DNA of 64,000 bases from Burkholderia ambifaria (GCF_001443045.1 NZ_LKPJ01000001.1:6997-70996), one strand, 5' to 3'. Counted from the first letter of the stretch, positions 26,900 to 36,098 are shown. Translations and numbers: made by a program. The notes: generated from the sequence alone by a model not told the origin.

Positions 26900-27318
26900 T
26901 CAGATGCAGAAGATCGCGACCGCCATCCCGCCGAACAGCGCCCACTTGACGACGTAGTACACGGTGCGGTTCCCCGCCTTCAGCCGCTTGCCGGCGCGGC
27001 GAATCGCATACAGATACTTGAACGCATGATTGAGCCCGCCCGTGCGGTCGCCCGTTTCGTTCGGCGATGCGGCCGCGCGCATCGGCAGTTGCCCGAAAAA
27101 GTCTGCCATTCGCGCTGCAGCACTGCGAGTTCCGGAAAGTGCCGCGTGTCGAGAAACGGTGTGGTCGGCACCGACGAGAACGCGTACGAAAAACAGTTCA
27201 GCGGCGCGGTGAAGGTCGAGTGATCGGATAGTTGCCTGAACAACCTGTGCCGAATCTTGCCGCGTCGGTGCGTATGCACGACGCACGCAATGAACACGAT
27301 CAACAGGACCCAGCGCAT
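26900..27318 (-). pseudogene. Internally deleted remnant of lpxO (lipid A hydroxylase)
   Basis: Reading from ATG 27318, with GGGGAAA upstream, the first 72 residues, MRWVLLIVFIACVVHT then RHRLFRQLSDHSTFTAPLNC and TPFLDTRHFPELAVLQREWQ, match the start of LpxO-type aspartyl/asparaginyl beta-hydroxylases. Near 27105 the match breaks. In another frame, residues NETGDRTGGLNHAFKYLYAI through NRTVYYVVKWALFGGMAVAI up to the stop at 26900 match the LpxO C-terminus. The catalytic middle, about 160 residues with the iron-binding His and Asp, is missing and the frame is shifted. LpxO normally adds a 2-hydroxyl to a lipid A acyl chain; this copy cannot. Confidence 0.8.
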
Positions 27319-27446
27319 CGATATTTCCCCGTAACTTGTTTGCCGGAATTCCAGGTACGGGGAAAATTGCCTGCGCTGACGCGCTGGTAATGCGATGTGC
27401 TTCAGCAAGACGCGGCGAGGATGTCGATCGGCGCATGCCAAAACGC

Positions 27447-27474
27447 CGAAAAGCCCGTGCGAACGGGCTTTTCG
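27447..27474 (-). terminator. Hairpin terminator of the 27526-32726 operon
   Basis: A 12-base perfect stem (CGAAAAGCCCGT and its partner) with a GCGA loop carries A-runs on the left arm and T-runs on the right, so it can end transcription from either side. It lies 52 bases downstream of the minus-strand operon's last stop codon. Confidence 0.85.
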
Positions 27475-27525
27475 AGGCCATCGGAACGCGCGCGCGGCAT
27501 ATACCGAAGCGTGCGCATGCGGCAA

Positions 27526-28080
27526 TTATTCCGGAAACGGCAAATCAGTTTGTCCGTCCGCGCGCATACCGAACGTGTTGAGCGTCATCGCCACGAGTGC
27601 GTAATAGCCGAGCAGGGCGACGAGATTCACGACGGTCTCGTGGCCGAAACGTGCCTGTGCGCGCGCGAACGTCGCATCGCTCACGCGCTGTGTGTCGTAC
27701 AGCTCGGTCGCGAATGCATGGATCAGCGCATCGTCGTCCGATTCGAACGCCGGTGCGACGCCACGCCGGATCGCGTCGGCCGTCGCGGCCGGCACACCGG
27801 CATCGAGCGCGATCGGATGGTGGATGTGCCACTCGGCCTGCGAGCGCCAGCGCGCGGCGGTCACGAGGATCGCGAGCTCCGACAGGCGCAGCGACAGACC
27901 CGTGCGATAGCGGCAGAACGCGCCGAGCCGCTGCGCGTGCTGCGCGAGCTCGGGGCTCGCGATCCAGCCGAGGAACGGCCCGTTCAGGTTGCCGCGCGGG
28001 CCGCTGAGGATCTCGGCGAGCACGGCCTTCTGTTCGTCGGTGGCCGATGCGGGATCGAAGGGAGGCAGTCTGTCAGTCAT
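27526..28080 (-). CDS. Carboxymuconolactone decarboxylase (CMD)-family protein
   Basis: A 184-residue all-helical CMD/AhpD-fold protein: RTGLSLRLSELAILVTAARW, then AEWHIHHPIALDAGVPAA. The CXXC of AhpD-type peroxidases is absent, and the EWHIHH motif resembles the gamma-carboxymuconolactone decarboxylase side of the fold. Enzymatic activity is therefore uncertain. It is the last gene of the operon, 25 bases after the aminotransferase, followed by a strong terminator. A role in the same catabolic route as the aminotransferase and acyltransferase is inferred from position. Confidence 0.82.
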   Translation of the reverse strand: MTDRLPPFDPASATDEQKAVLAEILSGPRGNLNGPFLGWIASPELAQHAQRLGAFCRYRTGLSLRLSELAILVTAARWRSQAEWHIHHPIALDAGVPAATADAIRRGVAPAFESDDDALIHAFATELYDTQRVSDATFARAQARFGHETVVNLVALLGYYALVAMTLNTFGMRADGQTDLPFPE

Positions 28081-28105
28081 GGTGAGGGTTCGATGAGGTC
28101 GGGGT

Positions 28106-29440
28106 TCACGCGCCGGCCGATGCGAGCGCCGCATCGATCGCGCCGGACAGCCGTTCGACGATCGTGTCGATCTGCTGCGCGGTACAGACGAACGGCGGTG
28201 CGACCAGGATGTGATCGCCGTGCACGCCGTCAATCGTGCCGCCCATCGGATACACCATCAGGCCGCGCTGCATCGCCTCGCGCTTGACTGCCGCATGCAG
28301 CTTCAGCGCGGGATCGAACGTCGCCTTGCTGTCACGATCGCGCACGAGTTCGACGCCGACGAACAGCCCGCGGCCGCGCACGTCGCCGATATGCGGATGC
28401 GCACCGTAATGCGCGCGCAGCGAAGCACGCAGTTGCTCGCCGCGCGCCTTCACGTTGTCGAGCAGCTTCTCTTCGGCGATCACGCGCTGCACTTCGAGCG
28501 CGGCCGCGCAGGCGGTCGCATGGCCGAGATACGTGTGGCCGTGCTGGAAAAAACCCGAGCCGTCGACGATCGTCCGGTAGATGCGATCGCTCACCAGCGT
28601 TGCGCCGATCGGCTGGTAACCCGCGCCGAGCCCCTTCGCGATCGTCAGCAGGTCGGGCGCGACTCCGTCTTCGTCGCATGCGAACAGATAACCGGTGCGC
28701 CCCATCCCCGACATGATTTCATCGAGAATCAACAGTACACCGTACTTGTCGCACACCGCGCGAATCTTCTTCAGGTAGGTACGCACCGGCGGCACGGCAC
28801 CGGCCGTCGCGCCGACCACCGTTTCCGCGACGAACGCCGCGACGTTTTCCGCACCGAGTTCGACGATCTTCTGCTCGAGCTCGTCAGCCAGGCGCTGCGC
28901 ATACGCTTCGTCGGTTTCGCCCGCCTGCTGGTCGCGATACGCATAGCACGGGCTCACGTGATGCGCTTCGATCAACAGCGGCAGGAACGGCTCGCGCCGC
29001 CATGCGTTGCCGCCGATCGCGAGCGCGCCGAGCGTGTTGCCGTGATAGCTCTGGCGGCGTGCGATGAAATAGCGGCGCTGCGGCTCGCCCTTCTCGACGA
29101 AATACTGGCGCGCGAGCTTCAAGGCGGCTTCGATCGCCTCGGACCCGCCCGACACGAAATACACGTGTTCGAGACCGGCCGGCGCGGCTTCGACGAGCCG
29201 GTCGGCCAGTTCCTCGGCCACGTCGGTCGTGAAGAACGACGTATGCGCGTACGGCAGCTGCTGCGCCTGCCGCTTGATCGCGTCGATCACGCGCTGGTTG
29301 CTGTGGCCGAGACACGAAACGGCCGCCCCGCCGCATGCGTCGATATAGCGTTTGCCGGTCGAATCGATGATCTCGATGCCGTCGCCTGCGACAGCGACGG
29401 GCAAGGTGGTGCGCGGAGCGCGATGGAAAACGGTCGTCAT
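28106..29440 (-). CDS. Class III pyridoxal-phosphate aminotransferase
   Basis: A 444-residue class III (omega-amino) aminotransferase. Family motifs are YIDACGGAAVSCLGHSN, FVSGGSEAIEAALKLARQY, SYHGNTLGALAIGG, LILDEIMSGMGRTG and the PLP lysine in TIAKGLGAGYQPIGA. Substrates in this family include GABA, putrescine, beta-alanine, diamines and taurine. The start at 29440 is favoured over 29452 because GAGG lies six bases upstream. It is flanked closely by an AAT-type acyltransferase and a CMD protein, downstream of glnHPQ, so the amine is probably produced from a transported amide or N-acyl compound. Confidence 0.92.
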   Translation of the reverse strand: MTTVFHRAPRTTLPVAVAGDGIEIIDSTGKRYIDACGGAAVSCLGHSNQRVIDAIKRQAQQLPYAHTSFFTTDVAEELADRLVEAAPAGLEHVYFVSGGSEAIEAALKLARQYFVEKGEPQRRYFIARRQSYHGNTLGALAIGGNAWRREPFLPLLIEAHHVSPCYAYRDQQAGETDEAYAQRLADELEQKIVELGAENVAAFVAETVVGATAGAVPPVRTYLKKIRAVCDKYGVLLILDEIMSGMGRTGYLFACDEDGVAPDLLTIAKGLGAGYQPIGATLVSDRIYRTIVDGSGFFQHGHTYLGHATACAAALEVQRVIAEEKLLDNVKARGEQLRASLRAHYGAHPHIGDVRGRGLFVGVELVRDRDSKATFDPALKLHAAVKREAMQRGLMVYPMGGTIDGVHGDHILVAPPFVCTAQQIDTIVERLSGAIDAALASAGA

Positions 29441-29455
29441 GCGTTGCCTCATGGA

Positions 29456-30505
29456 TCAGGACGCGCCGGGCGCGGGCGCTAACGGCACGATGCGCGTCGC
29501 GAAGCGCTGCGTGCCGTGTTGATGGATGGTGAGATCGATCGCCGTGTCGCGAATCGCGAACACCGCGGTCGCCAGCGTGTTTTCGTCGTCGGGGTCGGCC
29601 GGATCGTCGCGATAGATCGGCAGCCCTTCCGGTGCGCGGTCGCCGAGCACGCGCAGCAGCGCGGCTTCGTCGATCGCGTCGATGCCCGGCGTGAGCGCAT
29701 CGACGCGGCGCTGACGATCGCCGGACGACTGCGTGACGATCTGCGCTTCCGCGTCGCACCCCGGATGCACGAGATGATTCGCGTGACCGGCAAGACCCGC
29801 GACTTCGACGACCGAACAGCGCGCGACGCTCGCCTCGATACTCAGGAGCCGCGCATCGCCGGTCGCGCCGAGCGTGTGATGAAAGCCGCTGGCACGCGCA
29901 TGCGTGCGCAGCACGTCGGCGGCCGCATCGAGCGACGTCGCGTCGAGCACCGCGCGTGCGAGGATCATCCGCGGCACGCCGGGCGCCGGCGTACGGATCC
30001 GCAGGTTGTTGATCGCCTGCACGATGCCCGCGCGGTTCGCGGCGAACGTATGCCCGGGCAGCGAGCCCGGGTAATAGAAGCTGATGAAGCCCGGCTTGCC
30101 CTGTGGCTGCACGTCGACGAGCAGGCAGCGCTCGCGCAGGTACGGATCGCCGTCCTCGTTGTGCGCGATCCAGCGTGTGCCGTGCGCGTCGCGCGCGGCG
30201 AGCGTCGTGCAGCCGTCCGGCGCGTTGTGGATCAGTTCGCCGCGGCAGTTCCACAGGAAGATGTCCTCGGACGGCCAGCCGACGCCTGCCGCGATCCCGT
30301 CCAGTTCCGCGACGAGATCGGGGTACGCGGCGAGCGCCGCCTGCCGCAGCGCGGCGACGAACGGATGGCCGCGCCAGCGGCGCACGGCCTGCCATGCGCT
30401 GCTTTGCTGCATGTACGTATCGAACACGGGGCGGGCAAGCTCGCCGAGGCGCACGCCGATGTCGAACGGCGTGCCGGCGATGACGGGAGTAAGGGAAAGC
30501 GGCAT
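29456..30505 (-). CDS. C45-type autoproteolytic acyltransferase/hydrolase (AAT family)
   Basis: A 349-residue Ntn-hydrolase related to acyl-CoA:6-aminopenicillanate acyltransferase (peptidase C45). The expected self-cleavage nucleophile is C99 in NAPDGCTTLAARDAHG, followed by the typical WIAHNEDGDP. The N-terminal part has LGELARPVFDTYM and YPDLVAELDGIAAG. Known members split amides or transfer acyl groups. Bacterial ones have few defined substrates. It lies 20 bases after glnQ and 15 bases before the aminotransferase. It probably cleaves an imported amide inside the cell, as no signal peptide is visible. Confidence 0.85.
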   Translation of the reverse strand: MPLSLTPVIAGTPFDIGVRLGELARPVFDTYMQQSSAWQAVRRWRGHPFVAALRQAALAAYPDLVAELDGIAAGVGWPSEDIFLWNCRGELIHNAPDGCTTLAARDAHGTRWIAHNEDGDPYLRERCLLVDVQPQGKPGFISFYYPGSLPGHTFAANRAGIVQAINNLRIRTPAPGVPRMILARAVLDATSLDAAADVLRTHARASGFHHTLGATGDARLLSIEASVARCSVVEVAGLAGHANHLVHPGCDAEAQIVTQSSGDRQRRVDALTPGIDAIDEAALLRVLGDRAPEGLPIYRDDPADPDDENTLATAVFAIRDTAIDLTIHQHGTQRFATRIVPLAPAPGAS

Positions 30506-30525
30506 GTCAGGTGATTCGGTTTCGT

Positions 30526-31254
30526 TCAGGACACGTGTTTCAGGAATTCCTTCAGGCGCGGTGTCGGCGGCCGGTCGATCAGGTCGACCGGATGGCCGTC
30601 CTCGGCGATACCGCCCTGATCCATGAACAGCAGCCGCGTGCCGACCCGCTTCGCGAAGCCGATCTCGTGCGTGACGACGATCATCGTCATCCCTTCGGTC
30701 GCGAGATCCTGCATCACCTTCAGCACTTCGTGGCGCAATTCGGGATCGAGCGCCGACGTCGGCTCGTCGAACAGCATCAGCCGCGGCCGGATCGCAAGCG
30801 CACGCGCGATCGCGACGCGCTGCTGCTGGCCGCCCGACAGCTCGGACGGGTAATGATTCGCGCGCGATTCGAGGCCAACCTTGTCGAGCAGCGCCATCGC
30901 CTGATCGCGCGCATCGGCACGCGACGCGCCGCGCACCTGGATCGGACCGAACATCACGTTCTCGAGCGCGGTCATTTGCGGAAACAGGTTGAACTGCTGG
31001 AACACCATGCCGGCTTCGAGCCGGATGTTGCGAATCGTCGACGCGTTGCCGCGCACGCTCTGGCCATCGACCAGCAGCTCGCCGCCGGTGATTTTCTCGA
31101 GCGCATTGATACAGCGCAGCATCGTCGACTTGCCCGAGCCCGACGGGCCGATCACGACCACGACCTCGCCCGCGTCGATCTTCAGGTCGATATGCTTCAG
31201 CACCGGTACATGGCCGAAGCTCTTCGACACGTTCTGGAATTCGATCATGCTCAT
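30526..31254 (-). CDS. glnQ: Polar amino-acid ABC transporter ATPase (GlnQ-like)
   Basis: A 242-residue ABC ATPase. Walker A is GPSGSGKST, the Q-loop is in [10 protein letters not shown], the signature is LSGGQQQR, Walker B is [13 protein letters not shown] and the H-loop is [10 protein letters not shown]. These are the features of the polar amino-acid subfamily. Its ATG overlaps the permease stop by four bases (ATGA). It works with the permease at 31251 and binding protein at 31974; glutamine specificity is inferred from the binding protein. Confidence 0.93.
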   Translation of the reverse strand: MSMIEFQNVSKSFGHVPVLKHIDLKIDAGEVVVVIGPSGSGKSTMLRCINALEKITGGELLVDGQSVRGNASTIRNIRLEAGMVFQQFNLFPQMTALENVMFGPIQVRGASRADARDQAMALLDKVGLESRANHYPSELSGGQQQRVAIARALAIRPRLMLFDEPTSALDPELRHEVLKVMQDLATEGMTMIVVTHEIGFAKRVGTRLLFMDQGGIAEDGHPVDLIDRPPTPRLKEFLKHVS

Positions 31255-31907
31255 AGGATCCTCATCCGCTTTTCGACGAGCCGAAGCGTCAGCGTCATTG
31301 CGCCGGTCAGCATCAGGTAGATGACAGCCACCGCGCTCCAGATCTCGACCGCCTGGAAATTGCCCGCAATGATTTCCTGCCCCTTGCGCGTCAGCTCGCC
31401 GACGCCGATCACGATGAACAACGACGTGTCCTTGAGGCTCACGATGCACTGGTTGCCGAGCGGCGGAATCAGCCGCCGGAACGCGAGCGGCCCGACCACC
31501 TTCAGCAGCACGCGCGGCATCGACAGGCCCATCGCGAGGCCGGCTTCCGTCAGCCCCTTCGGGATCGACAGCAGCGCGCCGCGCACCACTTCCGCGAGAT
31601 ACGCACCCGAATTCACCGTGATCGCGATGATCGCGGCCGTCAGGCCGTCGATGCGGATATGCGCGAGCAGCGGCAGCGCGAAGTACAGGAACATCACCTG
31701 CACGACGATCGGCGTGCCGCGGATCAGTTCAATATAAACCTGAGCGAGCACGTTCATCGCCTTCGGTCCGTATGCGCGGAACATGCCCGCGATCATCCCG
31801 ACGATGAACCCGCCCACCAGCCCGAAAAACGCGATGAACACCGTCAACCGGACCCCGTCCATCAGGTCCGGCAACGCCACCCAGATCGCCGACCAATCGA
31901 AATTCAC
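31251..31907 (-). CDS. glnP: Polar amino-acid ABC transporter permease (GlnP-like)
   Basis: A 218-residue membrane permease of the His/Glu/Gln family. Around five transmembrane segments are visible, with the EAA loop region [34 protein letters not shown] at 31907 is the start, since GGGAG stands six bases upstream; an upstream in-frame ATG has no such site and would add Arg-rich sequence. E. coli GlnP has 219 residues. It is encoded between glnH (66 bases away) and glnQ (overlapping). Confidence 0.92.
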   Translation of the reverse strand: MNFDWSAIWVALPDLMDGVRLTVFIAFFGLVGGFIVGMIAGMFRAYGPKAMNVLAQVYIELIRGTPIVVQVMFLYFALPLLAHIRIDGLTAAIIAITVNSGAYLAEVVRGALLSIPKGLTEAGLAMGLSMPRVLLKVVGPLAFRRLIPPLGNQCIVSLKDTSLFIVIGVGELTRKGQEIIAGNFQAVEIWSAVAVIYLMLTGAMTLTLRLVEKRMRIL

Positions 31908-31973
31908 GTGTTGCTCCCCGTTCGATTCAAGACCGGCGCGGCCGCGCGGCCGCACCATGTTGTGCCGTCACGC

Positions 31974-32726
31974 TCACATCTTCGGCGGCTCGGCGCCGAA
32001 CCACTTCTTGTAGATCTGCGCGTAGCGTCCGTCGGCCTTGATCTTCACGAGCGACGCGTTGACCTTCGGCACGAGCGGGCTGCCCTTCGGGAAGCCGATC
32101 CCGTACTTGTCGCCGCTGACCGGCTGGCCCGCGACCTTCACCTTGCCCTTGCCTTCGTTGTTCACGAAGAACAGCACGTTCGGCGTGTCGTGCATCGCCG
32201 CGTCCACGCGGCCGGCCTCGAGCGCGAGGTAAGCCTGGTCGATGTTCGGGAACTGGCGGATCTCCTTCGGCTTCAGGTGCGCCTTGATCCAGTCGATTGT
32301 CGCCGTGCCTGTTTTCGCGGCGATCACCTTGCCGTTCAGGTCGTCGATCGACTTGATCGACGTATTGTCGACCTGCACCATCGCCGCGAGCCCGCTGTCG
32401 TAGTACGGCGCGGAGAAGTCGATCGCCTTCTTGCGCTCTTCCTTGATGGTCATCCCCGACAGCGCGACGTCGATGTTCTGCGTCTGCAGCGCCGGAATCA
32501 GGCCCGCGAAATCCATCGGCTGGATCGTGTATTTCCAGCCCTGGTCCTTCGCGATCTCCGCCCACAGGTCGAGATCGAAGCCGACGTACTTGTCGCCCTG
32601 CTTGAATTCGAACGGCATGAACGACGTATCGGTCCCGACGACGAGCGTCTTGGTATCCGCGTGCGCAATGCTGGCGCCGAGCGCGGCGACCACCGCGACG
32701 GCTTTCAGGAAGGAACGGCGACTCAT
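31974..32726 (-). CDS. glnH: Glutamine-type periplasmic binding protein (GlnH-like) with Tat-like signal
   Basis: A 250-residue binding protein very close to E. coli GlnH in key stretches: FMPFEFKQGDKYVGFDLDLW, MDFAGLIPALQTQNIDVALS, ERKKAIDFSAPYYDSGL, RQFPNIDQAY, MHDTPNVLFFV and YKKWFG. It should bind glutamine or a similar polar amino acid. The signal peptide begins MSRRSFLK, a perfect twin-arginine motif, followed by AVAVVAALGASIAHA; E. coli GlnH uses Sec. GGAGAG precedes the ATG. It is the first gene of the operon, and two inverted repeats lie in the region upstream. Confidence 0.92.
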   Translation of the reverse strand: MSRRSFLKAVAVVAALGASIAHADTKTLVVGTDTSFMPFEFKQGDKYVGFDLDLWAEIAKDQGWKYTIQPMDFAGLIPALQTQNIDVALSGMTIKEERKKAIDFSAPYYDSGLAAMVQVDNTSIKSIDDLNGKVIAAKTGTATIDWIKAHLKPKEIRQFPNIDQAYLALEAGRVDAAMHDTPNVLFFVNNEGKGKVKVAGQPVSGDKYGIGFPKGSPLVPKVNASLVKIKADGRYAQIYKKWFGAEPPKM

Positions 32727-32797
32727 GGTTTCTCTCCGCATGATTGAGCGATGTAACCGGCCGGCTGGCCGGGGAACGACGACATCAAGCCGCACCG

Positions 32798-32846
32798 CAA
32801 CATGCGATGTTGAATTAGACAGTAGTGCAACAAGTGTTGTCAACAC
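32798..32846. promoter_or_regulatory. Two inverted repeats upstream of glnH
   Basis: CAACAT-GCG-ATGTTG (32798-32812) and GTGTTG-T-CAACAC (32834-32846) share the CAAC/GTTG core and are spaced about 35 bases centre to centre. They lie 72 and 108 bases before the glnH start. This pattern suits a dimeric repressor (GntR- or LacI-type) covering the promoter. No regulator gene is adjacent. Confidence 0.5.
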
Positions 32847-33245
32847 GGATAGTACGACACCAAAAAAAATACTCAATGGGTAAATGCATCGAGACAAACC
32901 CGAGCCGGACGGACGGGATAGATCGGAGGAAAAGGAAGCGCGGTGCAGGTGGGAAGCAATGGCGGCGGAAGCGCCCGGGGGTGCGGCGGCGCCTGAAGTC
33001 GGGCATGTTGTGGTGCGCGCGACCGCCGTTGCCGCGCACTGGCGTGTTGCCGCGGCGATCCGCGAGCCCGGATCGCCGCGATGTGCCCCGCCGCATGGGC
33101 GGGCGTTTGGTGTCGGGTGCCTGGTGCTTCGATGCGGCACTGCGCACCGGACTTGTGGCCCCCTGATGCCGGCAACCGCCGGCGCGGCTCAACGAGCGGG
33201 CTGAGCCCCGAACGGCAACGCCATCCGGCGTGACCTCAAGGCGGC

Positions 33246-33305
33246 GCCGTGTGCGCCGTGTGCGCCGTGTGCGGCGCGGGCGGTGCGGGCGGTGCGGGCG
33301 GCGCG
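33246..33305. repeat. 9-base tandem repeat (VNTR-like)
   Basis: Three copies of GCCGTGTGC are followed by three and a half copies of the related unit GGTGCGGGC/GGCGCGGGC, 60 bases in all. It starts five bases after a run of non-repetitive DNA and ends before the MAPEG gene stop. It looks like a variable-number repeat in a non-coding position. Confidence 0.8.
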
Positions 33306-33356
33306 TAGCGTGCCCGCCTCCGAAGCCCGCGCGGGCGTCGGTGGTTCATTCCCTCG

Positions 33357-33728
33357 TCACGGTGCGGCAAAGAACAGCGCGACGACGCAGGCCATCCCCG
33401 CGAACCATACGAGCGAGCGCAGCGACGCCCAGTTCAGCAGGTACATCAGCGCATAAACGATGCGAATCGCGACGAACCCCATCGCGAGCTGGTCGACGTG
33501 GTGCGCGTTCGCGCCGTTGTGCCAGGCGACGACCAATCCGGCCGTAAACAGCGCCAGCGCCTCCCACGCGTTCTGGTGCGCGGCCTGTGCCCGCGCGCGC
33601 CAGCCTTCGAGCTTCGCCAGGTACTCGCGCGGCACGTGATTGTCGTACCCCTTGCGGGCCTTGGCCAGAAACGTCATCGGGAACGGCAGCAGCGCGACGA
33701 TGAACAGGCACAGCTGGGACGTCGTCAT
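33357..33728 (-). CDS. MAPEG-family small membrane protein
   Basis: A 123-residue protein with four predicted transmembrane helices: LCLFIVALLPFPMTFL, EALALFTAGLVVAW, VAIRIVYALMYLLNW, SLVWFAGMACVVALFF. The RARAQAAHQNAWEALALF motif is characteristic of bacterial MAPEG proteins. Eukaryotic relatives act in glutathione and eicosanoid metabolism; bacterial members of this short type have no defined role. GAGGAG precedes the ATG. It is divergent from the alanine racemase gene. Confidence 0.88.
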   Translation of the reverse strand: MTTSQLCLFIVALLPFPMTFLAKARKGYDNHVPREYLAKLEGWRARAQAAHQNAWEALALFTAGLVVAWHNGANAHHVDQLAMGFVAIRIVYALMYLLNWASLRSLVWFAGMACVVALFFAAP

Positions 33729-34030
33729 CAAAGTCTCCTCTTTTATGATTACATTGATCAATGACACGGTGGCGCAGAGCTTAGCATTGCGCCAGCGGTT
33801 CGCGCACCGGTTTTCTAGACGGGAGACTCGGCAGCGGTGCCTCTGGAGGTTGCGACGGCAGTGGCCCATCGCCAAAAATTCAACCAAATCCCGGACAAAT
33901 ACGTTAATTAAAACTGGTCGATCACCAATAAGATAGCGCTCAACACTGGCTCGATGCGTTGTCGCGCCAGCAGCCTGCCGAACCCGCGCCGCCACGTGCG
34001 CCGAACGACACTCCGACCCGAGACATCGTC
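33729..34030. other. Divergent promoter region, MAPEG gene / alanine racemase
   Basis: This 302-base spacer is AT-rich near 33740-33770 and 33880-33930. Both promoters must lie here. I see no convincing operator palindrome and no small gene. Confidence 0.5.
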
Positions 34031-35152
34031 ATGCCCCGTCCCATCGTCGCCCATATTCGTCCTGACGCCGTCCGCCACAACCTCGATTTCATCCGCCGCA
34101 CCGCCGCGCAATCGCGCGTGTGGGCGGTGGTCAAGGCCAATGCCTATGGCCACGGGATCGAGCGGATCTATCCGGGCCTCGCGGCCGCCGACGGCATCGC
34201 GCTGCTCGATCTCGACGAAGCCGTACGCGTGCGCGAGCTCGGCTGGGACAAGCCGGTGCTGCTGCTCGAAGGGATCTTCGAGCCGGCCGACGTCAAATTG
34301 GCCGACCGCCACCGGCTGACGGTAGCCGTGCACTGCGACGAGCAGCTCGACCTGCTGATCGCCGCGAAGCCGCAGCAGCCGATTGATATCCAGCTGAAGA
34401 TGAACTCCGGGATGAACCGGCTCGGCTACCGGCCGCACGCCTTCCGCGCCGCGTGGGAACGCGCGGCGGCCGCGCCGTCGATCGGCAAGATCACGCTGAT
34501 GATGCATTTCGCAAATGCGGACGAAGGCGAAGTCGACTGGCAGCTCGAGCAGTTCGATGCGGCCACGGCCGGGATTCCGGGCGAGCGCTCGGCGTCGAAC
34601 TCGGCGGCCGTGCTGTGGCATCCGCGCGCGCACCGCGACTGGGTGCGGCCCGGTACGATCCTGTACGGCGCGTCGCCGACGGGCGCGTCGCGGCACATCG
34701 CCGACACGCCGCTGATGGCCGCGATGACGCTGACCAGCAGGATCATCGGCGTGCAGACGCTCGCGCCCGAGGAAACGGTCGGTTACGGCCGCCGCTTCAC
34801 GGCCGACCAGCCGATGCGGATCGGCGTCGTCGCGTGCGGCTACGCGGACGGCTATCCGCGCCACGCGCCGACCGGTACGCCGATCGCGGTGGACGGCGCG
34901 ATGACGCGCGTCGTCGGCCGCGTGTCGATGGACATGCTGACCGTCGACCTGACGCCGTGCCCGAACGCGGGCATCGGCTCGAGCGTCGAGCTGTGGGGCG
35001 ATCAGGTGAAGGTCGACGACGTCGCGGAAGCCAGCGGCACGATCGGCTACGAGCTGATGTGCGCGCTTGCACCGCGCGTGCCGGTCGTGATCGTGCCGTC
35101 CGGCGCGTCGACGGCGCAGCCGGGGCTGCGCACGGGCAGCTACGGGCGATAA
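34031..35152 (+). CDS. Alanine racemase (DadX/Alr type)
   Basis: A 373-residue fold-type III PLP enzyme that interconverts L- and D-alanine. The PLP lysine is in [10 protein letters not shown]; other motifs are [19 protein letters not shown]-like [17 protein letters not shown] and VDGRVSMDM-like [13 protein letters not shown]. It is full length. The ATG lacks a strong purine site; the first in-frame Met near 33959 would add 24 unusual residues and is rejected. It stands alone, so whether it is the biosynthetic or catabolic racemase cannot be told. A terminator follows. Confidence 0.93.
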   Translation: MPRPIVAHIRPDAVRHNLDFIRRTAAQSRVWAVVKANAYGHGIERIYPGLAAADGIALLDLDEAVRVRELGWDKPVLLLEGIFEPADVKLADRHRLTVAVHCDEQLDLLIAAKPQQPIDIQLKMNSGMNRLGYRPHAFRAAWERAAAAPSIGKITLMMHFANADEGEVDWQLEQFDAATAGIPGERSASNSAAVLWHPRAHRDWVRPGTILYGASPTGASRHIADTPLMAAMTLTSRIIGVQTLAPEETVGYGRRFTADQPMRIGVVACGYADGYPRHAPTGTPIAVDGAMTRVVGRVSMDMLTVDLTPCPNAGIGSSVELWGDQVKVDDVAEASGTIGYELMCALAPRVPVVIVPSGASTAQPGLRTGSYGR

Positions 35153-35209
35153 CGCCGGTCGCCGATGCGGCGGCACGATCGCGTGTCGCCTCGCATCCGG
35201 ATCCGATCG

Positions 35210-35241
35210 CGGGCCGCCTTGCCAGCGGCCCGTTTGCTTTT
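35210..35241 (+). terminator. Terminator after alanine racemase
   Basis: An eight-base stem CGGGCCGC/GCGGCCCG with a seven-base loop is followed by TTTGCTTTT, 58 bases after the stop codon. A good rho-independent terminator. Confidence 0.8.
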
Positions 35242-35303
35242 GCGGCGTGTGAAAAGGACGCACGCATCGTGCGACGCGCACGCGCTACCGCTATTGCCCC
35301 GCG

Positions 35304-36098
35304 CTAGGAACGCCACGCCGGCTTGCGCTTCTCCAGGAACGCGTCGATCCCCTCGCCGGCATCTTCTTCCATCATGTTGCGCGCCATCACGTCGCCCGCA
35401 TACGCATACGCTTCGTCGAGCGGCAGTTCGCGCTGCCGGTAGAACATCTGCTTGCCGTAGCGCACCGCCGCCGGGCTCTTCGCAACGATCTCCGCGACCT
35501 TGCGCGCGACGGCCGCGTCGAGTGCATCCTCGGGCACCGCTTCGTTGACGAGCCCCCACGCAGCCGCCGTCGCCGCATCGACGAAACGCCCGGTGACGAG
35601 CATGTCGAACGCGCGCTTCGCCGACACGTTGCGGCTCAACGCGACAGCAGGCGTCGAACAGAACAGCCCGACGTTGATGCCCGACACCGCGAAGCGCACG
35701 GTGTCGGCCGCGATGGCGAGGTCGCACGCGGCGACGAGCTGGCAGCCGGCCGCCGTCGCGACCCCTTGCACGCGCGCGATCACCGGCACCGGCAATGCGC
35801 GCATCGCGAGCATCACGCGGGTGCATTGCGCGAACAGCGTGCGGTAGTAGTCGAGAGCGGGCTTGCCGCGCATCTCGCGCAGGTCGTGGCCTGCGCAGAA
35901 CGCCTTGCCTTCCGCGGCCAGCACGACGCAGCGCACGCGCGGATCGGTGGCCAGCGAATCGAACGCATCCTGCAGGCTCGCCAGCATCGCCTCCGACAAT
36001 GCGTTGAACTGTTGCGGCCGGTTCAGCCGCAGCGTGACGACGCCGTCGCGCACGTCGCGCAACAGGATGGGTTCTGCTGAAGCGGGATTCGAGTCCAT
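35304..36098 (-). CDS. Enoyl-CoA hydratase/isomerase family protein
   Basis: A 264-residue crotonase-fold protein. The oxyanion-hole loops are AFCAGHDLREM and VQGVATAAGCQLVAACDLAIA. The usual catalytic Glu of classical enoyl-CoA hydratases in the second loop is not clearly present, so it may act on another acyl-CoA. LNRPQQFNALSEAM is a good family start. It converges with the alanine racemase gene. The upstream region (36099-36205) also holds the end of the chemosensory operon's cheY. The true reaction is unknown. Confidence 0.88.
   Translation of the reverse strand: MDSNPASAEPILLRDVRDGVVTLRLNRPQQFNALSEAMLASLQDAFDSLATDPRVRCVVLAAEGKAFCAGHDLREMRGKPALDYYRTLFAQCTRVMLAMRALPVPVIARVQGVATAAGCQLVAACDLAIAADTVRFAVSGINVGLFCSTPAVALSRNVSAKRAFDMLVTGRFVDAATAAAWGLVNEAVPEDALDAAVARKVAEIVAKSPAAVRYGKQMFYRQRELPLDEAYAYAGDVMARNMMEEDAGEGIDAFLEKRKPAWRS

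Larger units (their letters stand above)
32727..33356. other. Intergenic region, with 9-base tandem repeats
   Basis: About 630 bases between glnH and the MAPEG gene. The left part is AT-rich promoter DNA. From 32880 to 33240 only overlapping Arg/Ala-rich frames are found on both strands, and none has a ribosome site or domain. At 33246-33305 lies a GC-rich 9-base tandem repeat. Confidence 0.6.
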
